A stretch of 64,000 bases of DNA, taken from positions 13,776,339 through 13,840,338 of the forward strand of contig OW204011.1 of assembly GCA_934047225.1 (NCBI GenBank). The letters are read 5' to 3'. Below, in pieces: positions 12,001-19,844 of this stretch (the first letter of the stretch is position 1; every line of letters starts with the position of its first letter). The position numbers and the translations under genes were made by a program. The stretch comes from Ypsolopha sequella. Lineage: Eukaryota; Arthropoda; Insecta; Lepidoptera; Ypsolophidae. The notes under the pieces are model-generated. The model was not told where the DNA came from and did not search any database. It was given only the letters and a program-made list of their open reading frames with translations.

Positions 12001-15000
12001 GAAGTTTTGGTGGTATGAAAAAGAAAAATGTTGCATATGTTGTCTAAGAGTTGATTATTCATAATACATTTTTTCATTATTTTTGGTTTGGCCATAAACG
12101 AGGAGTAGGCTTTAGAAAGTACCCATTTGGCAAAAGTAAGGCCCTTAAGAGGATAGGTTCCACTTGCATACCACCAACACCCTGTCAGTGTATATTATGT
12201 ACAGGCCTGACAACTCAAATGTGACGTCATCACTAGTGGTACAAGGACGACTGGGTTGTGCGGTTGTTGTGTTGTTTATTATAACTTAATTTTGCAGTTT
12301 TGTCTCAAATACAATAACAATAATTTTGTAATTTCAGTTCAAATTATTTTTATATTAACCTATTTGAAGGGAACGGAACCCTCAGTGCGCGAGTCCTACT
12401 CGCATTTGACCGGTCTTTTTCATATTCTTTTTACTATTCCTTCAATAGCTTGGAATTCTAAGAAAATACAGCTAAAAATAATGTACCCTTATGTAGGTGA
12501 AGTCTTTCGTAATAGTTCTTTTTGAATAAAAAATACTTTTTGTGAAGAAGCTGCCCAGGAGAAACGGTTGTCCTTGGTAATTCGGGGATTTCACTGATTT
12601 CTGTTTGAGCACCCTTAAATAAAAAGTAAAATAAATAATAGGTCTTCATGAAATTGCCGAAATTTTCTTACAGATTCATGAGTTCATAATTTCTGTAATT
12701 CAATAGCTATTTCAATTATTTGTCTTTTGTTTGAAAGTTGATTTTAAGGCTTTACATCTACGTATTTTATTTTGTTTTTATTTTCTTAAACCTTCAAAAA
12801 TAGTTCGTCCTAAATGCCATCCACTTCCATGACAAGATTGGTTATAATTTTTTACAGCTGACATTTTTCAAAAATTAAATTTATGCTGCTGTTAGCTTAA
12901 TGTTGCCTCATTCATACCGATAAGAAATTACATAATTTGGATTTGTAATTCGTAAAAAAAAATGCAAAAATGTTAGTACCGAAAATTGAGTTTCCTTCAA
13001 ATTCTCTATAGAAAACGGCAATTTCATACGTAAAGACCTAATATGAACATCACGTTAAAGTACTTCCCTTTGCATCACATAGCTTGTACCTCTCCTCAAG
13101 TTCCCGTAGCTTAAAGTCGTACAACTCTTTCTGAGGCGGCGTTAATTCCTTGTAGTTCTGTTTGTGTCGCTCCAACAGATCCTCATGCTCATAGTTATAT
13201 TGATCGCTCACTTCATGGAACTTGTTCACCATATCCTTGTTGTAACTATAGAATAGAATAGAATTATGTTTGTTTGGTATAAAAAATAAAAAAACTTTAC
13301 ACAATTAAACTTAAAATTAACACAGGATGTAGCAAAAAGGTCGCCACTCAGATTAATGCCGCGACAGATCCACGGCGCTGATTTAAAGCGGCTACCTAGC
13401 ACTTAAACTAAATTTATGAAATATGCGTACTATATTTATATACTCAATACAAATAATTGAACAAAAGTCAAAGAAGCTTAATTATTACTTCAAACTCTCG
13501 CGTTTTGTACACATTATAATATATATAATCGGGTCTACCGCGATCAATTTTTACCTTTTTACGAAAAGGGGACACCCGACGTTTCGAGACAGTTGCATGT
13601 CTCGTGGTCTACGGGAAACTGGCAAGTATGGCGAGGCGCAGTGATGAGATGCAGGTGACGACCGAAGTATTTTCGTTGTACCCGCAAAAACACTTTAGTC
13701 TTTAAAATTAATTGTTATCTTATTCACGCACGGCACACAACGCTCACAGTATTCGGAGATGCACTAAGAGAAGAAACCCGCGATTTAAATTTCCCGATGA
13801 CTGGACTCCATGTGGGAGACAATTTGAAACCATCTTCCCTATTGAAACTATTTGGATGTTTCTTGATTTCAATCGCTTCACGCACAATTCTAGGGTAGTA
13901 ATGGCGATCGGTGGAGAGAATTTTCGGGTTATGCAGTTCTATCCAGTGGTTGGTCCCGGATTCTAAAAGATGTTCTGCTATCGCTGATTTGTACATCTGC
14001 CGGTTTTTCACAGCTGCTATGTGTTCCTTGACCCTTTCCTGTACGCTACGTTTTGTTTGGCCAATGTAGGAACTTCCACAGCTGCATTTTATCTTATAAA
14101 AACGTCGGGTGTCCCCTTTTCGTAAAAAGGTAAAAATTGATCCCGGTAGACCCGATTATATATATTATAAAGCTTAATTATTGTACAACATTTTTATACA
14201 ATCGTTACTTATTTTTGAGCGATGGTTACATGCTATCTTATGCACTTATAAACTTAAATAAAATTCGTAACATTTACTTCGTCTTTTGAATATAACTTAA
14301 AACTACAATCCTAAGGAAATAAAAATTTGCTACTGAGATAAAAGCAGTGTTCATGTGTAGAAAAATATATATAAAATGTGCGTGGGACGTTACTATTTGT
14401 CCTTTTGCCTAACAAGTAGATATTGTTTATATTTAAATTTGATGGAAACAACTGAAGAAGAATGTCTTATTGACGGAACAATATTGTTACAGCATTTTGC
14501 GGCAGAGTAACGAAAACTTCCACGAAATGAAGATGAATGGTGAGATGGGCAGACTAGTCTAACGGCCAGTTGCAGAAAGAGTTTTTAAGTTTAATGAAAC
14601 TTTAAAATGAATGCTGTCACTTTCTTTGTCAAGAACAATGTAAGGGATGGCATCAACTTTAAAGGTTAATTAAAGTTAAAAACCCTTTTTGCAACTGGCT
14701 GTAGAGGGATACGAGACTGACGGTTACTGGAATTTAACTTGGTGTATAAATATGAAGGTTGCTGTTTCTCAATCACACCAAATAGTAGGCTCGCAAAGTG
14801 CAGTGCACGCCGTGACTCCATATTGAGTAAATTGCTCTTATTTAGGTAAAGGGTAATTGTGATCTACGTGGAATTGTACCTCATCAAATCCTTCATGTAC
14901 ATGCTCCTTTCCACTTTAGTCATTAACTTTAATTCGTCTTTCCGGCGGTGTTCAAAGCCGTGTGTTGTGAGGAGACAAATTATTAGAAACGCGAAGGAAG

Positions 15001-15010
15001 TTTGCAACAT
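2867..15010 (-). CDS. Five-exon gene for an unrecognised secreted four-cysteine protein (233 aa)
   Basis: Five minus-strand exons (15010-14880, 13245-13090, 12613-12487, 10996-10879, 3036-2867) total 702 nt, 234 codons with the stop. Intron phases agree at every junction: AG|T gives Ser44, AG|G gives Arg96, phase 0 before Trp139, A|GA gives Arg178. All introns are GT-AG. Residues 1-18 form a hydrophobic signal peptide (core FAFLIICLLTTHG), so the product should be secreted. Residues 19-96 are highly charged and probably helical. The mature chain has only four cysteines (163, 167, 183, 189; pattern C-x3-C-x15-C-x5-C), around a basic KRKR run, which suggests two disulfides. The tail is acidic then hydrophobic and ends FITFSE. 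Introns are about 1.6, 0.5, 1.5 and 7.8 kb; the first holds a Penelope remnant, the last many transposons. No family recognised. Exon 3 is the least certain, because another frame is also open there. Inference: a real, spliced host gene. Confidence 0.72.
3181..3447 (+). mobile_element. Long-TIR foldback MITE, family F, copy 1
   Basis: Both ends read inwards as gtgtaacagaaaggtgtaac and continue as complementary arms through gaagagcttattcagtcaat and agaacaactttt. Flanked by ta on both sides, as expected for Tc1/mariner-type insertion. Related copies: 37068-37329 and, more distantly, 39244-39497. Confidence 0.65.
3669..3825. mobile_element. Palindromic MITE (157 bp)
   Basis: The arms gtgtcgattcggcgcaac and its complement extend about 60 bp inwards, leaving only a short pyrimidine-rich loop. 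Nested inside the hAT-like element. Confidence 0.65.
4107..4526. mobile_element. hAT-type MITE with intact 8-bp target duplication
   Basis: Begins cagtgccggttttag and ends cgccgccactg (complement cagtggcggcg). The flanks are an exact 8-bp duplication, gttacacc, at 4099-4106 and 4527-4534, diagnostic of hAT-type insertion. The interior carries a duplicated 124-bp unit and no transposase. Confidence 0.85.
4119..4366. repeat. 124-bp tandem duplication, each unit a 27-bp perfect hairpin
   Basis: Units start at about 4119 and 4243 and are virtually identical. Each contains gaattctacggcgccccc... facing its exact complement over 27 bp with an 11-nt loop, followed by an A-rich run. Confidence 0.85.
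4712..5314 (+). repeat. Two tandem units of about 140 bp, first split by an RTE insertion
   Basis: Unit 2 (5176-5314: ctaaaaaggccgacttggg through ggcctttttagaggacc) matches unit 1, which is present as 4712-4763 plus 5078-5175. The RTE fragment lies at the break. Confidence 0.55.
4764..5069 (+). pseudogene. RTE-clade LINE, C-terminal end of the reverse transcriptase ORF (5'-truncated)
   Basis: The frame encodes KIRNEDI, ISKLKWQWTGHTCR, GRKVLEWRPRT and EAYVQQWT in order, the well-known C-terminal signature of RTE-type elements, ending at TGA 5067-5069. The catalytic RT and the endonuclease are missing, as expected from 5' truncation at insertion. A possible short target duplication (agcatgrag) flanks it. 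Confidence 0.8.
5452..5525 (+). tRNA. tRNA-Thr(TGT)-like pol III head (pseudo-tRNA or SINE)
   Basis: A perfect A box (tagcgcagtcgg, 5459-5470) and B box (ggttcaaatcc, 5503-5513) lie at tRNA spacing. An anticodon arm CCTGT/GCAGG with loop CATGTAA gives anticodon TGT. The acceptor stem does not pair and U33 is replaced, so this is unlikely to be a working tRNA gene; a tRNA-derived SINE head is more likely. Confidence 0.5.
5600..6170. other. No recognised feature
   Basis: AT-rich sequence except a GC-rich patch at 5960-6045 (cgcgctctccgcccgc). A frame ending VKMLVSFIKNQ runs to 5727 without support. Nothing else recognised. Confidence 0.4.
6174..6314 (+). CDS. Small unrecognised ORF with hydrophobic N-terminus (46 aa)
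   Basis: ATG in a fair context (gctATGG) shortly after an acceptor-like run ending tttgcag (6164). The N-terminus (KFLSQIAFALVASL) is signal-like, followed by a CRNCDC cluster. The stop overlaps an AATAAA (6313-6318). The arrangement could be a tiny gene, but length and single copy make chance plausible. No family recognised. Confidence 0.2.
   Translation: MAGLKFLSQIAFALVASLTQTKYLFLQDSCRNCDCGELFVLHFSYF
6377..6480 (+). pseudogene. LINE 3' end (last 29 codons plus tail)
   Basis: Encodes MDVEEAKEVC...SVVSAYPSRRQV and a stop (6464-6466). The same end with extra mutations is at 36269-36385. The phrase 'gtttctgcctacccctc' followed by tgtatgta repeats is a common lepidopteran LINE terminus; clade uncertain. 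Confidence 0.55.
6862..7300 (+). pseudogene. CR1/Jockey-like reverse transcriptase fragment
   Basis: Encodes LDSNKTAGIDNV, then after a stop at 7093-7095 in-frame IRPIFK..NCRP.DILSCVNKILEK and QHGFQKGTSTSSLLMKFS, matching RT motifs 0-3 in order. It ends before the YADD motif, so the fragment is truncated on both sides. Confidence 0.7.
7300..7584. other. No recognised feature
   Basis: AT-rich spacer between two LINE pieces. Nothing recognised. Confidence 0.4.
7585..8098 (-). mobile_element. LINE 3' UTR fragment, same family as the LINE at 60042-61737
   Basis: The reverse complement of this stretch matches 61225-61737, including gcttgctaagaagaa / ttcttagcaagac, ggtctccggtatgggttcgg and the terminal ttgaattttgaattt-type run (here aattcaaattcaaattc). 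Only the 3' UTR is present. Confidence 0.75.
8144..8410 (+). CDS. Unrecognised protein-like open frame
   Basis: The frame (NLKHIKEVLKINGCS, later RVHIRKGVELDPIFCDG and DDDIFFPIITGTGDDPPG) has coding-like composition but no ATG near its start and no neighbour. It lies inside intron 4 of gene 1 on the opposite strand. It could be a decayed transposon ORF or an exon. The antisense frame over the same bases is also open. No family recognised. Confidence 0.25.
8605..8968. repeat. Long hairpin: two 162-bp arms with a 40-nt spacer
   Basis: Arms 8605-8766 and 8807-8968 are near-perfect reverse complements (atagcaaccgacttcaatag, gaccgatggtaccgaagcaa and so on). It is an ideal fold for double-stranded RNA if transcribed. 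The ends carry the 'accgacttc / gaagtcggt' motif common to lepidopteran foldback elements. Confidence 0.8.
9089..9560 (+). repeat. Four tandem units of about 135 bp
   Basis: Units start near 9089, 9221, 9357 and 9497, each with agcaccctaac, gttatgtgctgtcat and ggtgatgaagccaggatcg. They diverge by substitutions and small gaps. Followed by a poly(A) run at 9698-9717 and gaagtcggtt (9751). Confidence 0.7.
10281..10303 (+). repeat. (ATTC)n microsatellite at a LINE tail
   Basis: Five to six units of attc after caataaagtgttt, the usual 3' end of a LINE. Confidence 0.75.
10395..10545 (+). mobile_element. LINE 3' UTR-like fragment
   Basis: Contains gtccactgctggacataagc and ctgggcaggcgggttggtga, phrases common in 3' regions of lepidopteran RTE-like LINEs. 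No coding capacity. Confidence 0.5.
10546..10645 (+). repeat. Single end unit of the (CGGA)n dispersed repeat
   Basis: Same unit as at 571-674: gccaaagttatgaggctgtg, (cgga)n, aggttccttttgtacctttt, aggtactgcggaactc. Confidence 0.7.
10653..10800 (+). pseudogene. Possible LINE C-terminal remnant
   Basis: One frame reads EDKTRPGRPRKSYDDQIGD, resembling the GRPxxRWxDDI signature at the end of LINE RT proteins. It is short, degenerate and weakly supported. Confidence 0.3.
10879..10996 (-). CDS. Gene 1, exon 4 (first cysteine pair)
   Basis: The acceptor is ttcttgtcattgtacag and the donor AAAA|GTGAGTGA, close to consensus. It encodes residues 139-177, including WYYHVEDMLEMMDGKPP and the first cysteine pair (C163, C167), ending at KYLDK. 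The last base starts the split Arg codon completed by exon 5. Confidence 0.78.
11080..11690. other. No recognised gene; weak inverted ends at 11485-11570
   Basis: Mostly AT-rich. aaatgtgagac (11485) and gtctcacattt (11551) form short inverted ends of a small element. Nothing else recognised. Confidence 0.35.
11696..11860 (+). repeat. Dispersed repeat also at 38866-39000
   Basis: Shares 'cattgaaataacgttcatatcagcgcgca' (in pieces) and aaaatagg(g)gaaaat with 38866-39000. Non-coding. Confidence 0.55.
12356..12420 (+). repeat. End fragment of the 'GAGTCGGACTCGCACTTGGCCGG' repeat
   Basis: gaacggaaccctcagtgcgc, gagtcctactcgcatttgac and cggtcttttt match the terminal segment of the element at 23383-23700. 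Confidence 0.65.
12487..12613 (-). CDS. Gene 1, exon 3
   Basis: The acceptor is ttactttttatttaag and the donor ATAAGG|GTACAT at 12486. In the chosen frame it encodes residues 97-138, ending KDFTYIR, and joins in phase 0 to exon 4 (WYYHVEDML). A second frame through this stretch (starting GAQTEISEIPELP) is also open and looks protein-like, but it cannot be joined to either neighbour with canonical sites. cDNA evidence would settle it. Confidence 0.58.
13090..13245 (-). CDS. Gene 1, exon 2 (charged helical segment)
   Basis: The acceptor ttctattctatag precedes the exon; the donor is GAGAG|GTACAAG at 13089. It encodes residues 44-96, rich in K, E, Q and Y (for example LTPPQKELYDFKLRELEE), consistent with an amphipathic helix. 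The frame stays open a little past the chosen donor. I prefer this donor because it is the only one seen that gives correct phase into the next exon, and it resembles the exon 1 donor. Confidence 0.75.
13475..13587. repeat. Left inverted arm of the Penelope-like element
   Basis: aatcgggtctaccgcgatca, ttacctttttacgaaaaggg and gacacccgacgttt face their complement at 14105-14185. Confidence 0.7.
13724..14108 (-). pseudogene. Penelope-like element, GIY-YIG endonuclease C-terminal fragment
   Basis: The frame runs through FYKIKCSCGSSYIGQTKRS (GIY-YIG-type core SYIGQTKR), ERVKEHIAAVKN, IAEHLLESG and REAIEIKKH, ending at a stop at 13724-13726. This is the C-terminal endonuclease domain of Penelope-like retroelements. 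The RT part is missing and the fragment lies between inverted arms (13475-13587 and 14105-14185), which fits the complex inverted ends of this class. It sits in intron 1 of gene 1. Confidence 0.75.
14105..14185. repeat. Right inverted arm of the Penelope-like element
   Basis: aaacgtcgggtgtccccttt, cgtaaaaaggtaaaaattga and ggtagacccgattatatata are complementary to 13475-13587. Confidence 0.7.
14190..14560. other. No recognised feature
   Basis: AT-rich intron sequence of gene 1. Nothing recognised. Confidence 0.4.
14569..14703. mobile_element. Palindromic MITE (about 135 bp)
   Basis: Ends ggccagttgcagaaagagtt and its complement (aacccttttttgcaactggc type) continue as arms of about 55 bp. 'ggccagttgca' ends are typical of an abundant lepidopteran MITE. 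Confidence 0.65.
14880..15010 (-). CDS. Gene 1, exon 1 (start codon and signal peptide)
   Basis: ATG at 15010-15008 follows the GC-rich context gccgcc, a good Kozak setting. It encodes 43 codons plus two bases: a signal peptide, then a basic/acidic stretch (EHRRKDELKLM). The donor is GATGAG|GTACAA at 14879. An in-frame TAG lies shortly after the donor, so the exon cannot extend much further. Upstream on the minus strand an AT-rich stretch at about 15045-15060 (tataataa) could serve as a TATA-like element, but this is weak. Confidence 0.72.
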
Positions 15011-15149
15011 GGCGGCGGTGTGAGCTCAGAACGAACAATGGACGATATGTTATTATAATTATCATTGTTGGTTTTTTGTTTAATTTTGACCGACTTCAGC
15101 GATTAAAAGTGGAGTTCTGAGTTTTTATATGTTAGCTTCTAACTGCCGC

Positions 15150-15600
15150 TTCTAAAGTTGTCAATATTAAAGTAATTGTCCTCGTAAAGGCCCACTTATT
15201 ATGCATCAAAACTGAACAGAAAGTCGATTATTTTGTCCTAGGGCTTTTTTTTCAATTTATTTACGAGAAGTTGGCTAACCTGCAACCTTTCCTGTGTACC
15301 ATAAATGTTATACTTTTTTTCTCCACTGTTTAACGGCTCTGTGTACAGTCCTTTTGAGCCAATCATTAACTTGCAAAATTGTAACAATGTAACTTTCAAC
15401 TTTAATTATTAAATTATTTTCTTTGATTATATTTGTTTTATTTCCTCACATTATGCATTGAAAAACTTAGTATGATACACGGGCGTAAAAGCAATAAATT
15501 ACTCGGTTACGTTTAAAACACTCGCTACGTTCGTGTTTTAAATCGTTCTCGCAATTTATTCCTTTTCGCCCATGTAGCATAAACTACTATTATCAGTTCC
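15150..15600 (+). repeat. Dispersed repeat A, plus-orientation copy
   Basis: Matches the reverse complement of 27990-28370: ggcccacttattatgcatca, cactgtttaacggctc, gcaataaattactcggttac. Its last 110 bp are themselves palindromic around cactcgctacg. Confidence 0.7.
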
Positions 15601-15735
15601 TGATATTTCAGCGAAATTGCGTTTTTCATGACCGCGTGAATATTTTCTATAAATAAAATGTTTGTATTTGTATTGAAGATTTTTTGTAATTAAAATACAA
15701 GTTTATACATAATACATAATTAATAAATACTTTCT

Positions 15736-15822
15736 TGATTATTGCAAAATGGCTCACCTCAATAACTATTTTTGATCCGACCAGTTAAAATATTTATTGA
15801 GGTGAGTCGTATTACAATAATC
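15736..15822. mobile_element. Small palindromic MITE (87 bp)
   Basis: gattattgcaaaatggctca faces its near-complement over about 32 bp, with a 22-nt loop. Confidence 0.6.
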
Positions 15823-15939
15823 ATGTTTTATAATCAAGTTTCATTCAATTCGATAAATATTTTCTTATGAGATACATTTCAAAAATCATATTGAATATTT
15901 TGTCTTCTCCTGAATACCATAAACTATTTTCGTTTTGGG

Positions 15940-16420
15940 AATGAGCGGTTTTCTGGTTGTTGTTTTTTTCTTAGTTCTTACCTTTGCCCCAGATGGCGCT
16001 GTCCATGTCACCATAGATGAAATGTGTTTCGTAGCAATCAATGTCAGTGGTTTTTAGTTTGTTTGGAATCGGTGCAAATTTTGTCTTTGATTCTGTTGCT
16101 AAAGAATACGACAGTGCCATCTAGGAATTTAACTTAACACTAAGTTTGACATAAGGAAAAACGCTCATTCAAAAATAAAATTAATTTCATAATGAGCGTT
16201 TTTCTCGTAGTTTTTTTTTTCATAGTTCTTAACATTCCTCTAGATGGCGGTGTGCATTTCACTCTAGAAAAATTATGTTTCGTAGCAATCAATGTCAAAA
16301 CAAAAAGTTTTTAGTTTTGAATCCGTGCAATTTTTGTCTTTGACTCTATTGCTAAAGCATGACAGTGCCATCTAGGAATCTTATTTAACACTAAATTTGA
16401 CACAAGGAAAAACGCTCATT
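15940..16420 (+). mobile_element. Two direct copies of a 230-bp MITE
   Basis: Copy 1 at 15940-16169 and copy 2 at 16191-16420. Each begins aatgagcg(g/t)tttt and ends aaaaacgctcatt, with matching interiors (gtttcgtagcaatcaatgtc, cagtgccatctaggaat). They are separated by 21 bp. Confidence 0.75.
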
Positions 16421-16558
16421 GCCCAAGTAAGCGTCTGACAGTTTTAGCTGACAGAATTCGCTTCTCATTTAGAATTTAAATACCTACCCAAGTAGAACAC
16501 ATTTTACTTTGATACGATGGTAAGAGTAAAGAGGTACCATTGCCACAGTAAAGACAAG

Positions 16559-17031
16559 TATAACCCGGAGCATTAAAGAAAGGAATCTAAAATGGCGGCA
16601 TGTACCTGTGATTTTATTGCTCAGTGATACAGACAGCATAAAAGTTGTTTCTTTAATATTTTTTTGTAATATTTTTGGTCTATTTTAATATACAAGGTGA
16701 AATTTAATCAACCGCCAGAATTCATACTGCAGACTCGGTTAGTGATCGGGAACAATGTGTACTGACACCACCAGCGGAATTCGAAAAAAAAATTTTTGCT
16801 CCTATACTGCCTAGACTAGAAATTGTATCTGAACTAGTCCAGTTCACATAGGAAGAAAAATATATAAAAAAAAAATCTAGACGCGTGGAGTAGGCTTGAG
16901 CGGCAAATCCAGACTATTTTTTTTTGCATGCAGTACGCAGGTGTGCGACTGAAGACAGATATACTGTGCGAGTGAGAGAGGATGATGATGGGCGCCATCT
17001 AAGATTCCTTTCTTTATTGCTCCGGGTTATA
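16559..17031. mobile_element. TIR element (473 bp) with a nested LINE tail
   Basis: TIRs tataacccggagcattaaag and its complement extend about 38 bp to atggcg. At 16693-16770 it carries an antisense scrap (caaggtgaaatttaatcaac) of the LINE 3' UTR seen at 60042-61737. Confidence 0.65.
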
Positions 17032-17034
17032 ACG

Positions 17035-17440
17035 GTATAACGTCGGGCAGTGTCCTTGAAGGCTCGCTCGGTAGACGCACGCATTACCCTTCGGCCACAG
17101 CTTCAGGCTTCGAGAGGCGCGCCAAGCGGTTCTTCTTGCGACGGCGCCGGCGGACAGAACAAATGTATGAAGTTGTATAGAGCCGGCCATGGGTCGCCGC
17201 TCGTGCGTCTTTTCCGGCTTCGAGTGACTTGCACTCTCGCGACGGCGGTGTGCGGGGAGGCGGTCGGTTGAAACAGTGATCGAGCGCACAGGACGAACCT
17301 AGTGTCGAATGCTTTGAGCGAGCGAGCGCGCTATACATGAAGGCGCCGACGGGTGTCGTGGCAGGGCAAAGCCCGTTGCAAAAACCGCCTGGAAGCGCAG
17401 CAAGAAGCGCTGCCAGAAGCCTGAATCTGTGGCCCTGGTG
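17035..17440. other. GC-rich block without a recognised gene
   Basis: Unusually GC-rich for the window, with overlapping open frames on both strands but no splice or homology support. It continues directly into repeat B. Confidence 0.3.
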
Positions 17441-17910
17441 TTAGGGCATAAATGCGCGGGAAACTGGGAATCGGGTGGCATCTCACACTCTCCGCGTATA
17501 TCATCCGTGCAAGTCTCCGTTACTTCAGGCGGAAAGACCCGCAGCGCGAGAGGGACGGATTCGAAGAAAATTGACAAAAAGTCTGTTTTAAATTAAAACA
17601 AAATTAACTAAAATAGCTATGAAAATTTCCATAATCAGTAATTTAGGTATTATTATAACCCATCTAAATAAATATTTTTCAAATTTGCATGATATCCTAA
17701 TTTGTCAGAATATCAAAAAAAAGTGTAAATTTAGACCTCATTTCAATAATTATTTCTATCGGGCGAAATTCATCCAATCGCGTTTCTGATAGTCCAAAAT
17801 CTAGAAGAAAGTCCCAAAATTGTAACACTAATTTATTTAACTTCAGATGTCTTTTGAACAGCAGATAAATAACTTCAAAAAGGGTCTATTCTGACGATAT
17901 ACCCTCTTTA
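17440..17910 (+). repeat. Dispersed repeat B, plus-orientation copy
   Basis: Reverse complement of 26640-27025: gcgcgagagggacggattcg, gaaaattgacaaaaagtc, aaatttagacctcatttcaa, aacagcagataaataacttc, gacgatatacccc-type end. A third partial copy is at 63765-63880. Confidence 0.7.
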
Positions 17911-18309
17911 CACCACACATGTACACATGTACACATGACCACAGTATATCGATTAAAAAGTAGACAGGTGCAGAATTTTACGGTGGGATCTTAGACTACT
18001 AGAGCTATTATATATAACATACCCGTTTCAAAAACATTTTTACATCAGTTCCTTGAATAAACTAAAGAAATAATTACATAATTGATTATGAGGTAAAATA
18101 TTGCGGGTCGGGTAAGAAACCCCAAAAACTTGATGGTAGATAAAACAGTTTCTAGGTAGATATCAATGCAACATCAAGGCGACAAAAGCAAGGCGCTCAA
18201 ATTGTAGGAGTCCGACAGACATTTATCAGAGGCACATTGTCACCTCTTTAATATTTGTATGCCTTTTAGGCTAAAACGTGATAGATCTAAGCTCTTCGTT
18301 CACCATATA

Positions 18310-18709
18310 GGGTCGGAGTTCCGAGATTGGGCAAACAGGGTTCGGGGCTATGGCTTTTTAAGATAGTAAAATATTAATTTCTGAACAAAATAAATACCAC
18401 TTGTTACCTTACAAGATGAAGTACAGGTTCATTAAAAAAAATCTTGGCACTAATGTATAGTAACTTCAGAAAAAGAACAGGATTTTCAAGTTCAGGTTAC
18501 ACCCGTAGCGCCGCAATGCTATTCAAGAGATTTTCTTGAAATTCCTGTTTTTTTTCTGAAGTTACTATACATTATTGCCGTGATTTTTTTTAATTAACCT
18601 GCACTTCATCTTGTAAGATAACAAGTGGTATTTATTTTGTTCAGAAATTTTAATTTTTACCGTCTTACAAAGCCATAACCCCGAAGCCCGAATCTCGGAA
18701 CGCCGACCC
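18310..18709. repeat. Long nested hairpin, arms about 170 bp
   Basis: gggtcggagttccgagattg on the left faces its near-complement ending gccgaccc on the right. The arms continue through ccacttgttaccttacaaga and tgtatagtaacttcagaaaa, around a loop of about 60 nt. Arms show more mismatches than the hairpin at 8605-8968. Confidence 0.7.
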
Positions 18710-18750
18710 TGTCTTTGTCTTTTGTCTTTGTGATTTATTGCAATAAATAA

Positions 18751-18772
18751 ATGAATGAATGAATGAATGAAT
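18751..18772 (+). repeat. (ATGA)n microsatellite
   Basis: Follows tgcaataaataa, a LINE-type tail. Confidence 0.7.
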
Positions 18773-18805
18773 AATTTTAATAAATAAGTAAATGAAGATA
18801 TATAA

Positions 18806-18855
18806 CGGGCCCCACTGGGCCCGGCATCAGTTGCAATTACATCAGTGGGGCCCGA
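18806..18855. repeat. Short GC palindrome
   Basis: cgggccccactgggcccggc ... cagtggggcccg forms nested complementary segments in AT-rich surroundings. Confidence 0.45.
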
Positions 18856-19309
18856 AATTTATCTCAATTTATTACTAAGTTTATTTATATTACTGTTTTA
18901 TTTGTTTAAATTTATAATTCAGTATAAAAAATATAAATTACATTAAAATAAAATCATACTGGAGACTTTGCAAGTGATCAGTAACAAGGTTTAATGACCC
19001 TTTTTGGAAAATACGCAAAATAATTTATTCTGTGAAAATACCTATAACGACTGAAGCTGTAGACCTTGTGATAGACGGACAGATAGACAGACAGACATGT
19101 AAGGCTTATTAATGGATCCAGTTTGGCAGTCTTTTGGTGAACGGAACTCTAAAATTTAGGATTCCGTACTCAGAGAGTCCCGAATTAATTGTCAAGGCAC
19201 TATCATTTTAGCGCCTTACTTTTGTCGCCTTGATGTTGTTTGACACTAGAAACTGTTATTATTTACCATCATGTTTTTGGGGTTCCTTACCCGACCCACA
19301 CTTTTGCGC

Positions 19310-19840
19310 TACATCTCAAATTACGGCAATAATTCATTGTAGGAGTAATTTTGGACGTAACATCCAAACAATATAATATACTATGACGTTAAGGAAAAAA
19401 CTAAAACATCTGTATAAATAGATCATGCAAATAAGACTTTAATTTTAGAAAAGATTTTTACATTTGCTTATGTATGAAGGGGACATAATGAATATAGGTA
19501 CGAACTGAACAAATAAGAAATGGAATGTCGGCTGCCAAAAATTATCATTAGAATAGTTCGCAATTTTTGAATACACGTGGTCTGACGGAAAATTTTCAGC
19601 AAACAATTAATCATGCTCATTTATGCAAATTTCAAGTGAGAGCTATTGTATTCCTTTGAAAATTAATGGTTTTGTCGCAGAAATATTTAAAACAAAGAGA
19701 AAAAATTACAGTACACTCGGCTGATTTGAAAAGAGTTCCTGTTGTTATTGCTTCAATAATGAAAAATAGCCGATCGAATATGCGCCGTTTTCGGACATAG
19801 TTTTCATTCTTTTTGTATATAAATTGTGTGATTTTTTTAA
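19310..19840. other. No recognised feature
   Basis: AT-rich, no frames of note, no inverted or tandem structure seen. Confidence 0.4.
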
Positions 19841-19844
19841 GGTT

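Larger units (their letters stand above)
18103..19300. mobile_element. 1.2-kb TIR element with about 100-bp TIRs
   Basis: gcgggtcgggtaagaaaccc, caaaaacttgatggtagata and caacatcaaggcgacaaaag at the left match the complement of 19195-19300. No transposase. It contains the hairpin at 18310-18709. Confidence 0.65.

Noticed and set aside
12487..12613. Alternative frame GAQTEISEIPELP through exon 3 of gene 1
   Set aside because: It looks protein-like, but no canonical donor or acceptor joins it in phase to exons 2 and 4, while the other frame fits both.
13900..14011. Penelope-like frame as a host exon of gene 1
   Set aside because: The frame matches a retroelement GIY-YIG C-terminus and lies between inverted arms; gene 1 phases are complete without it.
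17014..17577. GC-rich block with overlapping ORFs as a gene
   Set aside because: Frames on both strands are equally open, with no splice support, and it runs into dispersed repeat B.
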